A stretch of 64,000 nt of DNA from Lucinisca nassula (lineage: Eukaryota > Mollusca > Bivalvia > Lucinida > Lucinidae). The position numbers were made by a program, and so were the translations under genes. The stretch is taken from positions 124,062,045 through 124,126,044 of the forward strand of contig OY757024.1 of assembly GCA_963580285.1 (NCBI GenBank), written 5' to 3'. A model generated the notes under the pieces. That model was not told the origin of the DNA. It saw nothing but the letters and a program-made list of their open reading frames with translations, and ran no database searches. How positions within the stretch are numbered: position 1 is the stretch's first letter; each line of letters opens with the position of its first letter. This document shows positions 24,301 to 39,300 of this stretch, piece after piece.

Positions 24301-27300
24301 ACATGGGCTTATATAGGGAAAATCTTTAAAAATCTTCTTCTCTGAAACTGCAAGGCCCAGGTCTTTGCTATTTGGTATGAAGCTTCATCTAGTGGACCCC
24401 TACCAAGATTGTTCAAATTATAGTGCTGGGGCCAAAAATGCCCCCGCCCGGGGGCTCTTTTGTTTTACATGAGCTCATATAGGGAAAATCTTTAAAAATC
24501 TTCTTTTCTGAAACTGCAAGGCCCAGGTCTTTGATATTTGATATGAAGCTTCAGCTTGTGGACCTCTACCAAGATTGTTCAAATTATAGCCCTGGGGCCA
24601 AAAATGCCCCCGTTCTGGGGCCCTTTGGTTTTACATAGACTTATAAAGGGAAAATCTTGAAAAATCTTTTTCTCTGAAACCACAAGGCTTAGGTCTTTGA
24701 TATTTGTTATGAAGCTTCAGCTAGTGGACCTCTACCAAGATTGTTCAAATTATAGCCCTGAGACCAATAATGCCCCCGCCATGTGGCCCTTTGGTTTTAC
24801 ATAGACTTATATAGGGAAAATCTTTAAAAATCTTCTTCTCTGAAACCACAAGGCTTAGGTCTTTGATATTTGTTATGAAGCTTCAGCTAGTGGACCTCTA
24901 CAAAGATTGTTCAAATTATAGCCCTGGGGCCAAAAATGCCCCCGCTCCGGGGCCCTTTGGTTTTACATAGACTTATTTAGGGAAAATCTTGTTTTACATA
25001 GACTTCTTTATGCAGGGTAAACCTTTAAAATCTTCTCTGAAACCACACAGCCCAGGTTGGTTGGTTGATTTGTGGTTTAACGTCCCCATCAACACTTTAA
25101 AGGTCATTTTGGAGACGTTGCTTCCAATTTTGTGGGACTTTTACCCGACATTGAAATGAAATGACATCTCAAGCCCTGTCGCCCAATGAAACCAATAGGG
25201 TTTATTAGCATGGACGGTCCGTCTCGCACCCTGGTTCCTGGACAGGCTTAGATCCTCTAAGCGGTTTACCAGTACTAGTGTGCGGGCTAGAATTAGCTCT
25301 GCGTGGAAGCATCATGCAGCCCATATATTTCTTCAAGCCCTTATGGGGGGGGGCCACACAAAGCCCAGGTCTTTCATATTCGATATGAAGCTTCATCTTG
25401 TAGACCTCTACCAAGATTGTTCAAATTATAGCCCTGGGGCCAAAATTGACCCTGCCCGAGGCCCACTTATTATACATTGGATCAGGTGAGCGAACCAGGG
25501 CCCTCTGTGCCCTCTTGATCTTTTTTGAAAGCAACAATGATTTTGAATTTTCAGGGTTGACAAATACTGAAAGATTGTTTTTCCTGCTTTATAGCTCTCT
25601 TTTTCTGGTACCCAGTCAACTGGAGGCTTTCAAAGTACACCAGAGGTACAGTCTTTTCACTGTGTTGCTGTTTGGAAGCACTATGAACCATTTTTGTATG
25701 CATCACATGAATAAGTCCATGAAATGAAGACCCCCCTACACCCCACTTTATAAAGAGAAAACTCGGGTTTATGGGGGTATACTTTATTTTTCTTATTTCT
25801 GCTCCAAGACATAGGTTGTGGGTACTCGTTAGAACCGCCTCAATGAGGCGGTTCTAACGAGCACCCTCAACCTATTTTTTGAACATTTATAGCAAAAATG
25901 TCAAGGATTTTCATCAGAAAATTAGCCAGTTTGGAGATGTGAAAAATGCACTATGTCGCACGGGTGAGTTATCGTAATGGCTCATTTAAAAAACAGGAAA
26001 TGTTATGGGCGTGGCATCAGTCCATCTGCCCGCCTGCCATTGGTCTGCCCCTAACATTTTCTTGTCCGACTAACTCCCACAATCCTACACTCCTACACTC
26101 TTCATCCAATCAAGCTTAAACTTGTTTTATAGTTAGCCCATCATGTGGAGAAATGCACTGGTATTTTGTCACAAGTTTATAGTCCACCAAATATTAGCAG
26201 ATTTATGCCTTTTTGAAAATTTCTTTCCCCGATTACTTATCAATGTTGTTTAAAATGACGTAGTCATGCAGTAACCCTAGGACGTCATCATAGAACCCTA
26301 AAACCATACATTCAGGCCGATAACGTTACGTTGCTCAATGTAACGTAAACAAAGCAAGGCCAGTCTTGTGATATCTAAAGCTCAAAATCCATGTTCAAAC
26401 AGCACGTGAATTTCATGATTTGAACATGGTTTTGCTGTTTGAGCACGGCTTTCGGTTCATTTGACAATGGCTTCAAACAGCCATGTGCATAGATATTTAT
26501 GCAAGAATACAATGTTATATAATGATTAATCATAAATTGGCTAGATCATAAATCATTCTGACAGTAAAATTCCTATATTAAGACCACCTTTGGGACTGTT
26601 CAAAAGTGGTCTTTAAGACCACTTTTGAACAGTTCCAAAGGTGGTCTCTGACCAGAGGACATTGTATGCAGAACACACAAAGAAAGAAAAATTGAAACTT
26701 TCTAAATAAGCTTTCTATCATTTTTTGGTGGTCTTAATAGCGGAATTTTATTGGATGTATATTTTGTATATGTGATATGAGACATGACATTAAAGCCATA
26801 TATCATGTTTCCAAGAATATCAGGTGCACCAATATCAGTCCCAGGGCAAAAAAGCTATATCAGCCATTTAACACCTCTTGCCTATAAGTACAATTGCCAG
26901 GCAACTGGCATCACCAGTAATCACTAGGTTATATAAAGTCTCTTTACACCCATCACCGTGCCCGTCGAGCACTTCCCCATCTCGCCCATAGTGAATAGAA
27001 TACCTTGGATAGAAAATTACAATTATCTTGCATCATTCTATGAAGTAAAACGTATGATGAATAATGATTTGGCATTTTGAAATCCTACCCCATATCAGCC
27101 TTCGTAGTATGACCCATCTTCTTTCTTAAGAATATTTTCATTGCTCTTAAAGGAACTCATTTTTGATTTTTATTTGCCTTCACTGCAGCTGGTGTTGTGC
27201 CGTGTGGCGGCCGTAAAACGTCTCCCCGTACATCAACCATAGTGCAGTTTGTATTTTATTTTTGGTCCTTTGAGATCAGCGTGAATATTCTGAGAAATCA

Positions 27301-30300
27301 GAAATAAATTTTTAGTTTAGACTCAAATTCTAGACAGGTTTATAATCATTTGGACCTCATTTTGATTTATATCAGTCTTTGAATCGACTGCCTATTCTAA
27401 ATTCGCAAAATTGCAGTATGCTTCCTCTGGCTTTTGTTGCCGGATCATTACAGGGTCACTGATGAGGCTTTATTAGCCGAACTACGTAGTATGACCCATC
27501 TTCTTTCTTATGAATATTTTCATTGCTCTTAAAGGAACTCATTTTTTATTTTTATTCAACCCACATAAGGCTGATGTGGGAATTGCGGGCTGATATGGGG
27601 TTTTATTAAAAATTCCATATGGTAATCTCTATATAAAGGAACAAATTGCTGAGTTGTGATTATTTAACGGCAACATCTTGTATTTTTAATATATAAAATT
27701 AGGATAGAAACACAGGACATGTTTGGTTCAATTAAACTTGTCTGAAGTTCACATTAGGAGTATACTGTTGCTCCTGAGTGCTTTACCCATTTTCTACCAG
27801 AAACCCCAAAACGGGTAATTGGCAAACAGTGCAGGCCCAGATCAGACACCGCAGAATGCGGTGTCTGATCAGGGCCTACACTGTTTGCAAAAAGTTGAGC
27901 GATTTTCCAAATAAATTTTAAAGATAACACAACCTGTCACCCCTAAATTTCGAAATGGACTCCTGCTATATATAAGGGGGAAGATTCCATTTGGTACAAA
28001 AAGGGTAAATGGACTTCCTGGGGCTTGTTTTTATGATTAGAATGAAATGTCTTACTGGACTATGTCCTTATTATGAGAGCTATGGTATTTAGAATTTTCG
28101 TTCGCGATATCAAGAACACTATTTATCATATGACGTCTTTGATAAGCAGTGGATAATAAAAATCATATGACTACACATGTAATAACACTTTGGCAGGATT
28201 AAGTAACGTCATGACGACATCCATGTCAACCATGCATTTTTGTGGAAAAAACCGCCGATATTTGCAGCCGCGAAAACGAATGTTGGATTTTTCGCCCATG
28301 AATTTTTTGCGTCCGACAGATGCACATATTTTATGATTGTGCATCCTCAGTCCTTTTGTGCGTCCGGACGCAGGGGTAAAAAATCACTGTGACAACACAT
28401 GTAAGAACACTTTGGCAGGATTAAGTAACATCATGACGACGTCCATGTCAACCATGCATTTTTGTGGAAAAAAATGTCAAAATTAAAGGCGAGAAAATCC
28501 AATTTAAAGTGGTCATATGATAAACAGAATCTTACACTCGTGGTCATTTCATATGAAATTTGCCAAAAGCTCATTTCGTAAATTTCATATGAAATGACCA
28601 CTCGTGTAAGAACACTTTATTAAACTACAGATTTTATTTACAGGGTAGCTGTACTTCTAAAAGTGGTAATACATGTTCCCTATTGTGAACAGATCACTTT
28701 TTTCACCTTGGTTTCTATGGAACCAGAAGAATTCTCTTCTATTATTTTTCTTGGAGCAAAAAAGAGCTTGTGTTAACCCTTTCAACCCTGTAGACAGTTA
28801 CAAATACCTATGCAAACTGTGTAGATGCAAATAGTGTAGATCCTGATAAGGTGGCTCAGTATGAGCCATCTCATCAGGAACTACACTACAGTAGAACTTC
28901 GATGGCTCGAACACCGATGGCTCGTTTACCATGGCTATGTCGAACCCATTCTTGAGCCCCTAGCGAAATCCTCTACATTAGAAATAGTGGGGATAATTAA
29001 GGAGATTTTAGTCTTTTATCTTCCAAATGTATGCTGTGTGTACTCATTAGAATCGCCTCGATGAGGCGATTCTAATGAGTACACACAGCGTATATTTTCA
29101 TTATAGAACACCTAAAAAATGTCTAAAAGTATATTGTTATGCCTCCTGATAGTAAGCCTCTTTGGCTCGAACTACCCCTCTCTCGAACAGATTTTCGAGG
29201 TCCCAAAGGTGTTCGAGCCATTGAAGTTTGACTGTATTTGCCATTCTATTAATGATTTTGTTGTATCTGAATGGTGTTCATGAGGTTGCAGGTTCGATAC
29301 CTGCCAGGTCGGCAACTTACTTTCTTGGAGATTGAACATCCTTTCTACAGTCATTCTCTCCCTTCCCCTGATTCAAGAAGGGCAGCTGTCGAAGGTGCAC
29401 TGTACTGGTTAACCGCTACTGTATAAGCCTTCCCAGAAAAAGTGTGTTTAGGTAAATTGACTGGCTTGATATTGCCTATATAGTGTTGCCTGGGATGTTT
29501 AATTCTGAACAAACAAAATAAAACTCCTGTTAACAACAATGGTTGTCTCCAAACTCAAAAATAGTAGTCTACTTTAGAAATGTGGAGTTGAAAGGGTTAA
29601 AAAAAAATGGCTTTCTTTGAAGGTGAAAGGCCTAATTTGTTGAGGGTATGAATACGGGCAGTCTGTGGGAATATCTTGGAGGATGTGTAATGTTGTTGTT
29701 TGCACGTCACTGTCCACACACATGAATATATCTATATGTTTACTGAAAAATACTATTAACTGCATGTGTGCAAGGCTTTTGAGCAGACTTGAGCACACCA
29801 CAATCTCATTAATTTAATAACACCATTGTACTGTATATCAGGGACCAGTTGTTCAAAGCATCGTTACCTTAATGACATCATTTATAGTCAAATTCTTAAC
29901 TGCACTAGCATACTCTTTTCTTTTTGCTGGAAAAATGTGAGTAGCTTTTGCATTTGCAAATGCTGCTTGTCTTTTGCGGGAACAATGTGAGTAGCTTTTT
30001 CATTTACAAAAGCTGCTCACATTTCTTCAACAAAATATAAGCATTATTTTCCATATTAAAATGAATAAAGTTTTAATGTTACGTTAATTAGTGACATTGA
30101 TAGCTTTGAACAACTGGGCCCAGATTTTCTGTCAGAGTGGTCTCCCCTAGAAGATTTTCCAGCATTGAATAATGGGTATAGTGAGTCTGTTCAAATATCC
30201 CAGCAAATTGCATGAATTTGACTATATTTCATTAACTACTTATCCAAACTTTCTTTACAGCCTGATGCAGATGTTGAGAGTTTGTCTGGAATTTTTAAAG

Positions 30301-33300
30301 AATTAGGAATTGATGTTGACGACATTGGTATAACTTGTGACACTGAGAGCTTCAGATTAGGAGCAAAATGAGGATAATTAAGGGGAATGGGAACACATCG
30401 AAGATTGTTTTTGCCATTTTTCAAAGGGAGACAACATTTGGGATTTCCTGTTTGCTTTTCTATTAGCCCTGTCCCACTGAAAAAGCGGTCTACACTTAAA
30501 GGAAAGAATTTGCTCCTTAGGAGCAAATTCTTTCCTTAAGGAGTTGACCCCTATTGACATGGGAGACAATAATACTTTTGCAGGAGTTGCCTCCCCTGAA
30601 GGTGCTCCCATTCCCCTTAAACGGAAAAAGCCTATTCAGGATAAAATGGTTAATCCTGCTAAACCAGAATATGCAGTACTTTTGGCAAACAGTGTAGATA
30701 CTGATCAGATGACTTCTGAAGAAGCATCTGATTAATATCTACCCTGTATGACATTCAGTTAATGAATTCTTAGGAACAAATTACTGCATCAAGTGATCAG
30801 ATTGGTTTAAAGTCAGAAATGGGTGTGGCTATTTTAATGTATTCAGCAGGACAAGACTTATCCTCATTTCTCTCCCTTACCTGGAGCTTTGCCAGCCAGA
30901 CAATGTGGGTCACTACAGCGTTGAATTTGTGTATTCAAAACTTGCTGATTTGATGTTGTTTTGGCCTTTACTTCTCATTATGATAACACGCCTATTCAAA
31001 TACATTGTAAACTTTACCGCTGGAAAAATGAAATTTTTAAGATAAAAATTTTTAATATTTTTCTTATTTCTGCTCAAAATATAGATTGTGGGTACTCGTT
31101 AGGACCGCCTCAATGAGGCGGTTCTAATGAGTATCCACAATCAATATTTTAGAGCAGAAATAAGAAAATTAAGGTGTAACCCTGTTAACTCCATTTTTGC
31201 TACATTAAAAGTGGGGTTTGAGGGGTCAGAATTATATAGGCATGTTCTTGTGATGTGTTTTGGAAACTTGCCATGATTGCTATTTCATGTTAAATAACAT
31301 TGCATGCTTTTCAGTTAACATTTAACAAAAAAAAAAAAAAAAAATAATAATACTGTAATAAGTTGAAGCAAACAGAATATTATGTGAACTCATGCTTTAT
31401 GGTAGACTAATATTGCCTTTGATAGTACACCACAACCTCTTTATAACACTGTTGTTGGGGTCCGAAGCAGAAACCCTGTTAGTTAAACAACCATATTTAA
31501 TATCCAAACAAAAATGTGAAGATTATGTAGAAAAATGACCATAAATGGTCATTTTTCTATATAATCTTCACATTTTTTGACCATAAATGGTCATTTTTCT
31601 ATCTTCACATTTTTGACCATAAATGGTCATTTTTCTATATAATCTTCACATTTTTTGACCATAAATGGTCATTTTTCTATCTTCACATTTTTGACCATAA
31701 ATGGTCATTTTTCTATATAATCTTCACATTTTTTGACCATAAATGGTCATTTTTCTATCTTCACATTTTTGACCATAAATGGTCATTTTTCTATATAATC
31801 TTCACATTTTTTAGATCCATCTTGAAACAGTGTTATATTCAAAACCATGTCCCCCGCCCATAGGGGCTTGAAGAAATATATGGGCTGCACGATGCTTCCA
31901 CACAGAGCTGAATCCGGCCCGCACACTAGTACTGGTTAACCGCTTAGAGGATCTAAGCCTGTCCAGGAACCGCGGTACGAGGCGGACCGTCCATGCTAAT
32001 AAATCCTATTGGTTTCATTGGGCGACAGGACTTGAGATGTCAAATCATCTCAATGTGGGGTAAAAGTCCCACAAAAATGGAAGCAACGTCTCCAAAATGA
32101 CCTTTACAGTGTTGACGGGGACGTTAAACCTCAAATCAAACAAACAAATTCAAAACCATGTTATATTCAAAATTGTGTTATATTCAAAACTGTGTTATAA
32201 TGAACCATGTTATAATGAAGTTGTGGTGTACAGTCTTATCACTCAGGACGGACCACCTGTATTAACCAAGCACTATTATCATCACAACCTCTATAGGGAA
32301 CCAAAGCAGAAACCTTGTTGGATACATACAGTAAAACCTGTCTTAGTGGCCACCTCTATTAAGCAAGCAGGCATTCAGTTCCCAAAAAAGGCAAATGTGC
32401 TGATTTCACCTGTATTAAGCAAGCACCTGTCATAAGCAAGCACATTTTCTTTATCCCGTAGGCACTTGCTTAATACAGGTTGGAATGTAATTGTATTATC
32501 TAAACATAAATGTATAGATAATATAGAATAGTGACCAATTATGGTCATCTAGGAAGAGGATTATAAAGAACCCTTTTATAGATCATATTTAATGTCACTA
32601 CAGCTGGTGTTCAGGGAAAGTATGGGGGCCATAAAAAGATATACTACCCTTCATTGTTGTGCAGATTTTATCTGATTCCATTGTGGAAGTGAAAATGCAT
32701 ATTCACGTAACACTGGAAAGTATGGAGTGTACACATTTGTTTGGGCCAGGCTAGCTAGTTTTGGCGTATAAGGCCTCATTGCTTTCAAATTTCCATCATG
32801 GAATCAGCTAAAATCTACACTATAATGAAGGGTAGTATACATTTTGACCATTAGTAACAAGGTCATTAAGCGAACTATACTTCAACTTCAAGGCACAGGT
32901 GAACCTTTTGTTGGACTTACAAAACTCTTAGTGCTTGGTTAATGCAGTTTTTGCCATACATTTACATTGAGAAAAACCTAGCACGTACATATACATGTAG
33001 TTATTGTTTTTTGCAAATTAATTATTTTGTCACTTCCATGTACATCGTCTCATCATAACTGGATAAATATATTTTACAACCCAGAATACCTGTCCAGCCA
33101 TCCTGTATGTTATGTTTTCCGACCCATTGCCCTAACCTTTTTTGTACAGAATATGTTTTTATTTAAATTTCTGATTGCAGTGGAATTTTATGTGTGTTTC
33201 TGTGTTGCCATTTGTATTCTGTCATTTGTAACATAGAAGGTGCTCACTACCAGGTTGTTATGCCAGGGGTATCAAAAAACCAAACTGGTATCAACACTAA

Positions 33301-36300
33301 AGAAGTTTTATGGGAGGCACCATGATCTTGTGGATCCGTACAATGTGGCCATTTCCAGAATTATTTCTGATATGTTTGCCAATGGAAAGCCATAGGAAGA
33401 CTTCCAAAATCTTGGACATACCCTTCCCGGCATTTACACCTTTTCTTTGTTCGGGTTGATGGGCATTGTGGGGGAAGCTTGCTTACCAAGTATTGCTTAA
33501 TATCTGCGGATGCCTGATTACACTCTTCTGGAGTCCATGTCTGTTGATCTATGGATTTACGATTTTGGATTAACACTTTGGTACTACGACCTAAACTACT
33601 TGTAACATGGATCAGTAGATCAGAAACCTAGACAAGAAAAGATGTAGACAGATTTCAGCCAAAGTTATGAGTGGAAATTGGCATTATTTATTTATTTATT
33701 AGAAAGTTTAAGAAGGCATTTAGAAACTGCTAATATCAGAATGTGACCATTGTCTGTTTTCAAGTTATTTTCTGTTCACTGCAAGTTCTGTGAGAAAAGA
33801 TAGCTTAGTCTTTGTCAGATTTTCATATTGAGGGTTAACACATAAAAAGGAAAAAATATACAGTGAAATTCTGGTATTAAGACCACCTAAAATTTGGACT
33901 TATTCTGGTTTAAAAAGCTTAACATATTTAGAAGGGTGCAATTATTCTTTCTTTGTGTTTTCTGGAAACATTGTCTTCTGGTCAGGGACCACCTTTGGGA
34001 CTGTTCAAAAGTGGTCTTAAAGACCACTTTTGAACAGTCCCAAAGGTGGTCTTAATATAGGAGTTTTACTGTATGTTCATGTTTTCAGATAGGTTACTTT
34101 TACACCTTAGCCTGGTAGTTCATATTTAACCACTTTTAGTACCAAATGGAACCTTCCTGCTTATATATGGCAGGAGTCCATTTGGAAATATAGGGGTGAC
34201 AGGTTGTGTTATCCTTAAAATTTATTCAGAAAATAGCTGAACTTTTTGCAAATAGTGTAGGCCCTGATTAGATTGCCTAGTTCTGCAACATCTGATCTGG
34301 GCCTGCACTGTTTGCCAGGGTACCCGTTTTGGGGGTTTTCTGGTACAAAATGGGTTAAATTTATGTACAGTAGAGAGCAGTTGTAGCTTGTTAACCCTTA
34401 TTCTGCTGTTCACGACAACCCCTACTTGTGCAAACAGTGTAGATCCAGATCAGATGGCTTCTGAAGAAGCCATCTGATCAGGATCTACACTGTTTGCCAA
34501 TCAGTTTGTGAATTTGTAGGAATAAATTACATCAAGTAATCTGATTGGTTCAAAGTCAGAAATGGGTGTGGCTAAATTAACCCTTATCCTGCTGTTCAAG
34601 ATATTCCCTGTCTTTGCAAACAGTGTAGATCCAGATCAGATAGCTTCTGAAGAAGCCATCTGATCAGGATCTACACTTTTTTAACAATCAGTTTGTGAAT
34701 TTGTAGGAATAAATTACATCAAGTAATATGATTGGTTCAGAGTCAGAAATAGGTGTGGCTAAATCAATTATTCGGTGGGATAAAGGTTAACTTGCCTTGC
34801 TTGATCATGGTTGCAAACACTGCAGACTCGGATCAGAGGCCAACTGATCTGGATCTTCACTGTTTGTCATTTAGTTGATGTGATTTATTCCTATAAATCA
34901 CATCAAGTAATTTGATTGGTTGATGGTCAAAAATGGGTGTTACAAATTAATTTATTCAGCAGGACAAGGATTAAACACAGTAATTAAAGCAATTAACTTC
35001 TAGAAATTTAGAAATTTTATAGGAATAAATTACATCCAGGTTTTTTATTGGTTGATAATTAACCCATTGTATGTGGGAAACCCCTAAAGGGGTACCTTGG
35101 CAAACAGTGCAGGCCCAGATTAGACCCCGTGCTCTGTGGCATCTAATCAGGGCCTGCACTATTTCCTAAAAAAATTTCCATCAAAAATAGAATAAAAATG
35201 AAAAAAATAGGTCTGACACGTCTTATATGACAAATGGACTTGTCCAACATATAGCAATGGAAGAGTCCACTAGTATACAATGGGTTAAAAATTTGTTTGG
35301 CAAAAATAATTCATACTGCTGACAAGGATTAAGAACAGACATATGTTTGACATAATTTGGCTTTTAAGGTGAATGGGAACACCTGGCAGATTTTTCTGCC
35401 ATTTTTCAAAGGGAGAAAACTTTTGGGACTTCCTGTTCACTTTTCAATAAGCCCTGTCACACTGAAAAAGAGGTCTACTCTTAAAGGAAAGAATTTGCTC
35501 CCCAGGAGCAAATTCTTTCCTTTAAGAGTTGACCCCTATTGACATGGGCGACAAAAATACCTTCCCTGAAGATGTATCTATTACCCTTAACCCATGTCCT
35601 GCTGACAGGGTAAGCCCTGCCTTTGCAGACAGTGTATATACAGATCAGACAAATAAGTTATCTGATCAAACAAAATCAAACAAAACCTCTGCCTGGGTAT
35701 GCAGGCTAATTTCAAAACAGGATAATTCCTATATTAAGGCCAGATTTGGGACTGTTCAAAAATGGTCATACGACCACTTTTGAACAGTCCCAAAGGTGGT
35801 CTCTTAATAGAGGACAGTAACTACTGAAACATTTTAAATATGGTTTTGAAAGAAGAATAAGTCAATATACAGTAAAATTCCTATAGTATGACCACCATTG
35901 GGACTGTTCAGAAGTGGTCTTTAAGACCACTTTTGGACAGTTCCAAAGGTGGTCCCTGACCAGATGACATTGTGTGCAGGAGATTTGAAAAAAAAAGAAT
36001 AACTGCACCTTCTAAAGAAGCTTTTTAAAGCAGAATTTGTCTTAATTTTAGGTGGTCTTAATAGTGAAATGTTAAGGTAATTTGGTCTTAAAAAGAGAGA
36101 TTTTACTATATTTGTTGGTCACAAATGCCATAAACATTTGTTAGTTCTTATCTCTCACTATTGGTCCAAGTCTCGCTCTGACAAACCGGCCCCGATACCT
36201 CAGTTGGTAGAGTGTCCGCTCCGGGGAACGGGAGGTCTCGGGTTCGATCCCGGGCCGCGACATACCAAAGTCGTTAAAAATGGTACTAGCTGCTCCTCGC

Positions 36301-39300
36301 TTGGCACTCAGATTTACGGGGTAGAGCTAGGACTGGTCGATCCAGTGTCAGGATAATGTGACTGGGTGTGGTATCATGTAATGTGTCTGGGACATGATAC
36401 TTCAGTGAGGCAGCACTATAAACGTGAGCATTGAGCTCCCTGTCGCAACCAGACACCGTCGTGATATGACTGAAAAATTGTTGAAAGCGACGTTAAACCC
36501 GAATTCACACACACACACACACTCGCTCTGACAAACTGTGCCCTGTTCACTATTAGCAAGGAGTAGGTTAAATAAGTTATGCTTTTTATCCTATCATAGT
36601 TTGACAACAAAATGTTAAGTCATACCCACTAATTGCACATTGCATTTCCTTCCAATTGTATGGCGGAGAGTTAATAAATATAAATAAGCTTGATTTTCTA
36701 AGGTTTCAGTCACAAAAGTTAATCCATTTCATACAGGAAACCCAACATCAGGGCATTGACAAACGCAGACTGCAGTGTCAGATCGGGCCTTTGCTGTTTG
36801 CAGACAATTCAGCCATTGTTGCAAAGAACTCATCCTGACATCGCTATACAGTAAAATTCCTATATTAAGACCACCTTTGGGACTGTTCAAAAGTATATAG
36901 TCTTTAAAAATTCCTATCTTAAGGCCACCTTTGGGAATGTTCCAAACTGGTCTTCAAGACCACTTTTGAACAGTCCCAAAGGTAGTCCCTGACCAGAGGA
37001 CACTGTATGCAGTAAACACAAAGAAAGAAAAACTGCAACCAACCAAATAAGCTTTTTAAAGTAATACATGTAATAATAATCGACCATATTTATAGAGGGT
37101 AACACATTTAGTACTAGTACTAATCTTCCATGTGGCCCTCTTTTCCTGGGCAGAAACCAGTACTGAGCAGTGTGGATAAAGTCTCTTGCTCAAGGAAACA
37201 ACACATGGCACATGTGAGGATTGAACACGGTACCTCTCAATCTCAAAGCCGATGCTTTACCACTGCACCACTGCGCTCCACCAAGTAGAATTAGTCTTAA
37301 ATATATGTTGTCTTAATAGTGGAATTTTACTGCATTTCGAAATGACAGAAGATTTTCTATGAGTATAAAATGGATCAATTAGCTGTGTTCAGATCTGTAG
37401 GATTATCATCACAAAAACACGCCTATATAATTTTGACCCCCTTGAACCCCACATTTATACAGTAAAACTGGGGTTTACAGGAGTAAACCTTATTTGTTTG
37501 TTTGTTTGTTTGATTTTGAGGTTTAACGTCCCTGTCAACAACTAAGTGTAGTTTTCTTACTTCTGCTCTAAAATATAGATTGTGGGTACTCAATGAGGTG
37601 ATTCTTATGAGTACCCACACCAGAAATAAGAAAATTTTCACAATTTTTCATCCTAAAATTTTAGTTTTTTTCGGCGGTAAAGTTTACAATGTATTTGTAT
37701 AGGCGTGTTCTCGTGATGTTATAGTGTGGCTTATAAAGAAGAATGGCTATATTTGTACTTTGTTGTGTCATGTTTTCAGAAAGGAAAGGGAGCTCACGTC
37801 CATTGTCAATGCATAGCTCACTACGAGAGTGTTCCATAACCAGTCTTGACGTGAAAGCGGTACTTTAACATCTGCTTTATATATGAAAAATGCTCATGTT
37901 TTAATCCTTAATATACCAGTATTTGCTATTTTAGTCTCACATCTGTGGAAAAGTGACCAGATAATGAATATGATTTGACTGGATGCTGTATGAATGGCAT
38001 TATGTTCCATTGTCTTCTTTTTGAAATATACAAAATATACTGTCTATTACAATGAAACTTCAATGACTTCCACCTTGGCTAATTTGAACATGCTCTTTAG
38101 TCCCTTTAGAATTCATCAAATAGCTCCAGGTATCCATATGTATGGGAGGTTTTTTCCTGATATTAGTCTTAACAGGTATGTTTTGTGTCGAAATAAGTAT
38201 TGCCTCAATGAAGCTATTTTAATGAGAACACATAACATACCTTTATTTTATAGATGGTTGTAAAGATATTCTTTACTGAACCTCATTATGTGCATCCAAA
38301 TGAACAACAATATGATCAGATGTTCACAGATATGAGACTAAAATGGCCGCTTTAAAATTCCTAATAACACATATTTTGTACTTCTAATTTGATTTGTTGT
38401 GCTTTTATAGTGGATTCCAATAATTTTCACAAGAATAATAGTGTGACAAAAAAGTTAAAAAAGAACACAGTAGTGAAGATTGAAGTATAACAGAAGTGTA
38501 TACTGTTTCTGGCTCCTTCAGTTAAAGTCTAAATTAGCACAATGCTACTTAGATTTAAACCCATCCTAATATGTAGTTCTGATTGGCTAAAACATAACCA
38601 GGCACATACATTTAAGCCAGTGCATGAGAAAACCTACAATAAGACAGTGTGAGGCCAGAAAAATCTCTGATCAGCCTGCACATACACCAACAACGGCAAG
38701 ACTTGTCATTTATCTCCCAGTGGGTATCCCACATGCTATGGAAGATATTAACATGGGGTTAGAAAAGCCTCTGATAAGCATGCTTAACTGTATGACCATA
38801 AAAATCTCAGATCAACCTGCACATCAATCCACTAATTATATGGCAAGAGATGCCAGATGTGCAGGCTGATCAGAGACTTCCCTACTCGCACAAGCATAAT
38901 TATAGGTTTTGTTGTACACTGGCCCATTAGCTATGTTTTTATCAGTAATTTGGGTGTGAAAATATAGATACAAAACTTCAGCTTTTTCTGAGAGTCAAAA
39001 TTAGCATAAGTGTTTCACCATGAGTTTTAGAATTTAGTGCTGCCCCCTGCCTTTTACACTTTGGTATCCATACTGCCATCCGTTATTATTAACCCCCAAA
39101 GTTTTAACTTGTGGCTTGGTAATACTCACTGGTGCCAGATCTGGTCTGTACATTAGGGGATAAATTTGTATGAATTTATATTAGCAAAAAGCAGCTTATG
39201 CAATTTGTAACTTTTGCCTTGAAGTCAAACTTTGGTTTTCTACTATTGCTGGAAGGCCATCGAAAATGTTGGTTTTCCATTATTGCTGGATAGCCTTCAA

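Larger units (their letters stand above)
18972..25516 (+). mobile_element. Tandem-array element, type K, split by two insertions
   Basis: Starts AGCTCACCTGTCACGTAGTG…GATCACTTTTTGTCCG and ends ATCAGGTGAGCGAACCAGGGCCC…GCCCTCTTG, the same modules as 9031-10501. Units with CTTATATAGGGAAAA and GATATTTGGTATGAAGC run at 19240-19354 and 23984-25510. The gap is the inserted element 19355-23983; a SINE is nested at 25057-25357. Confidence 0.85.

Noticed and set aside
33027..33236. Hydrophobic open frame that could be a membrane exon
   Set aside because: It is AT-rich, has no acceptor or donor at plausible places, and no recognisable motif.
36187..36270. Possible tRNA gene (also 62334-62410 and 14911-14990)
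   Set aside because: B boxes are good, but each is the head of a ~300-bp SINE with a tail and target duplications; no complete cloverleaf was confirmed.
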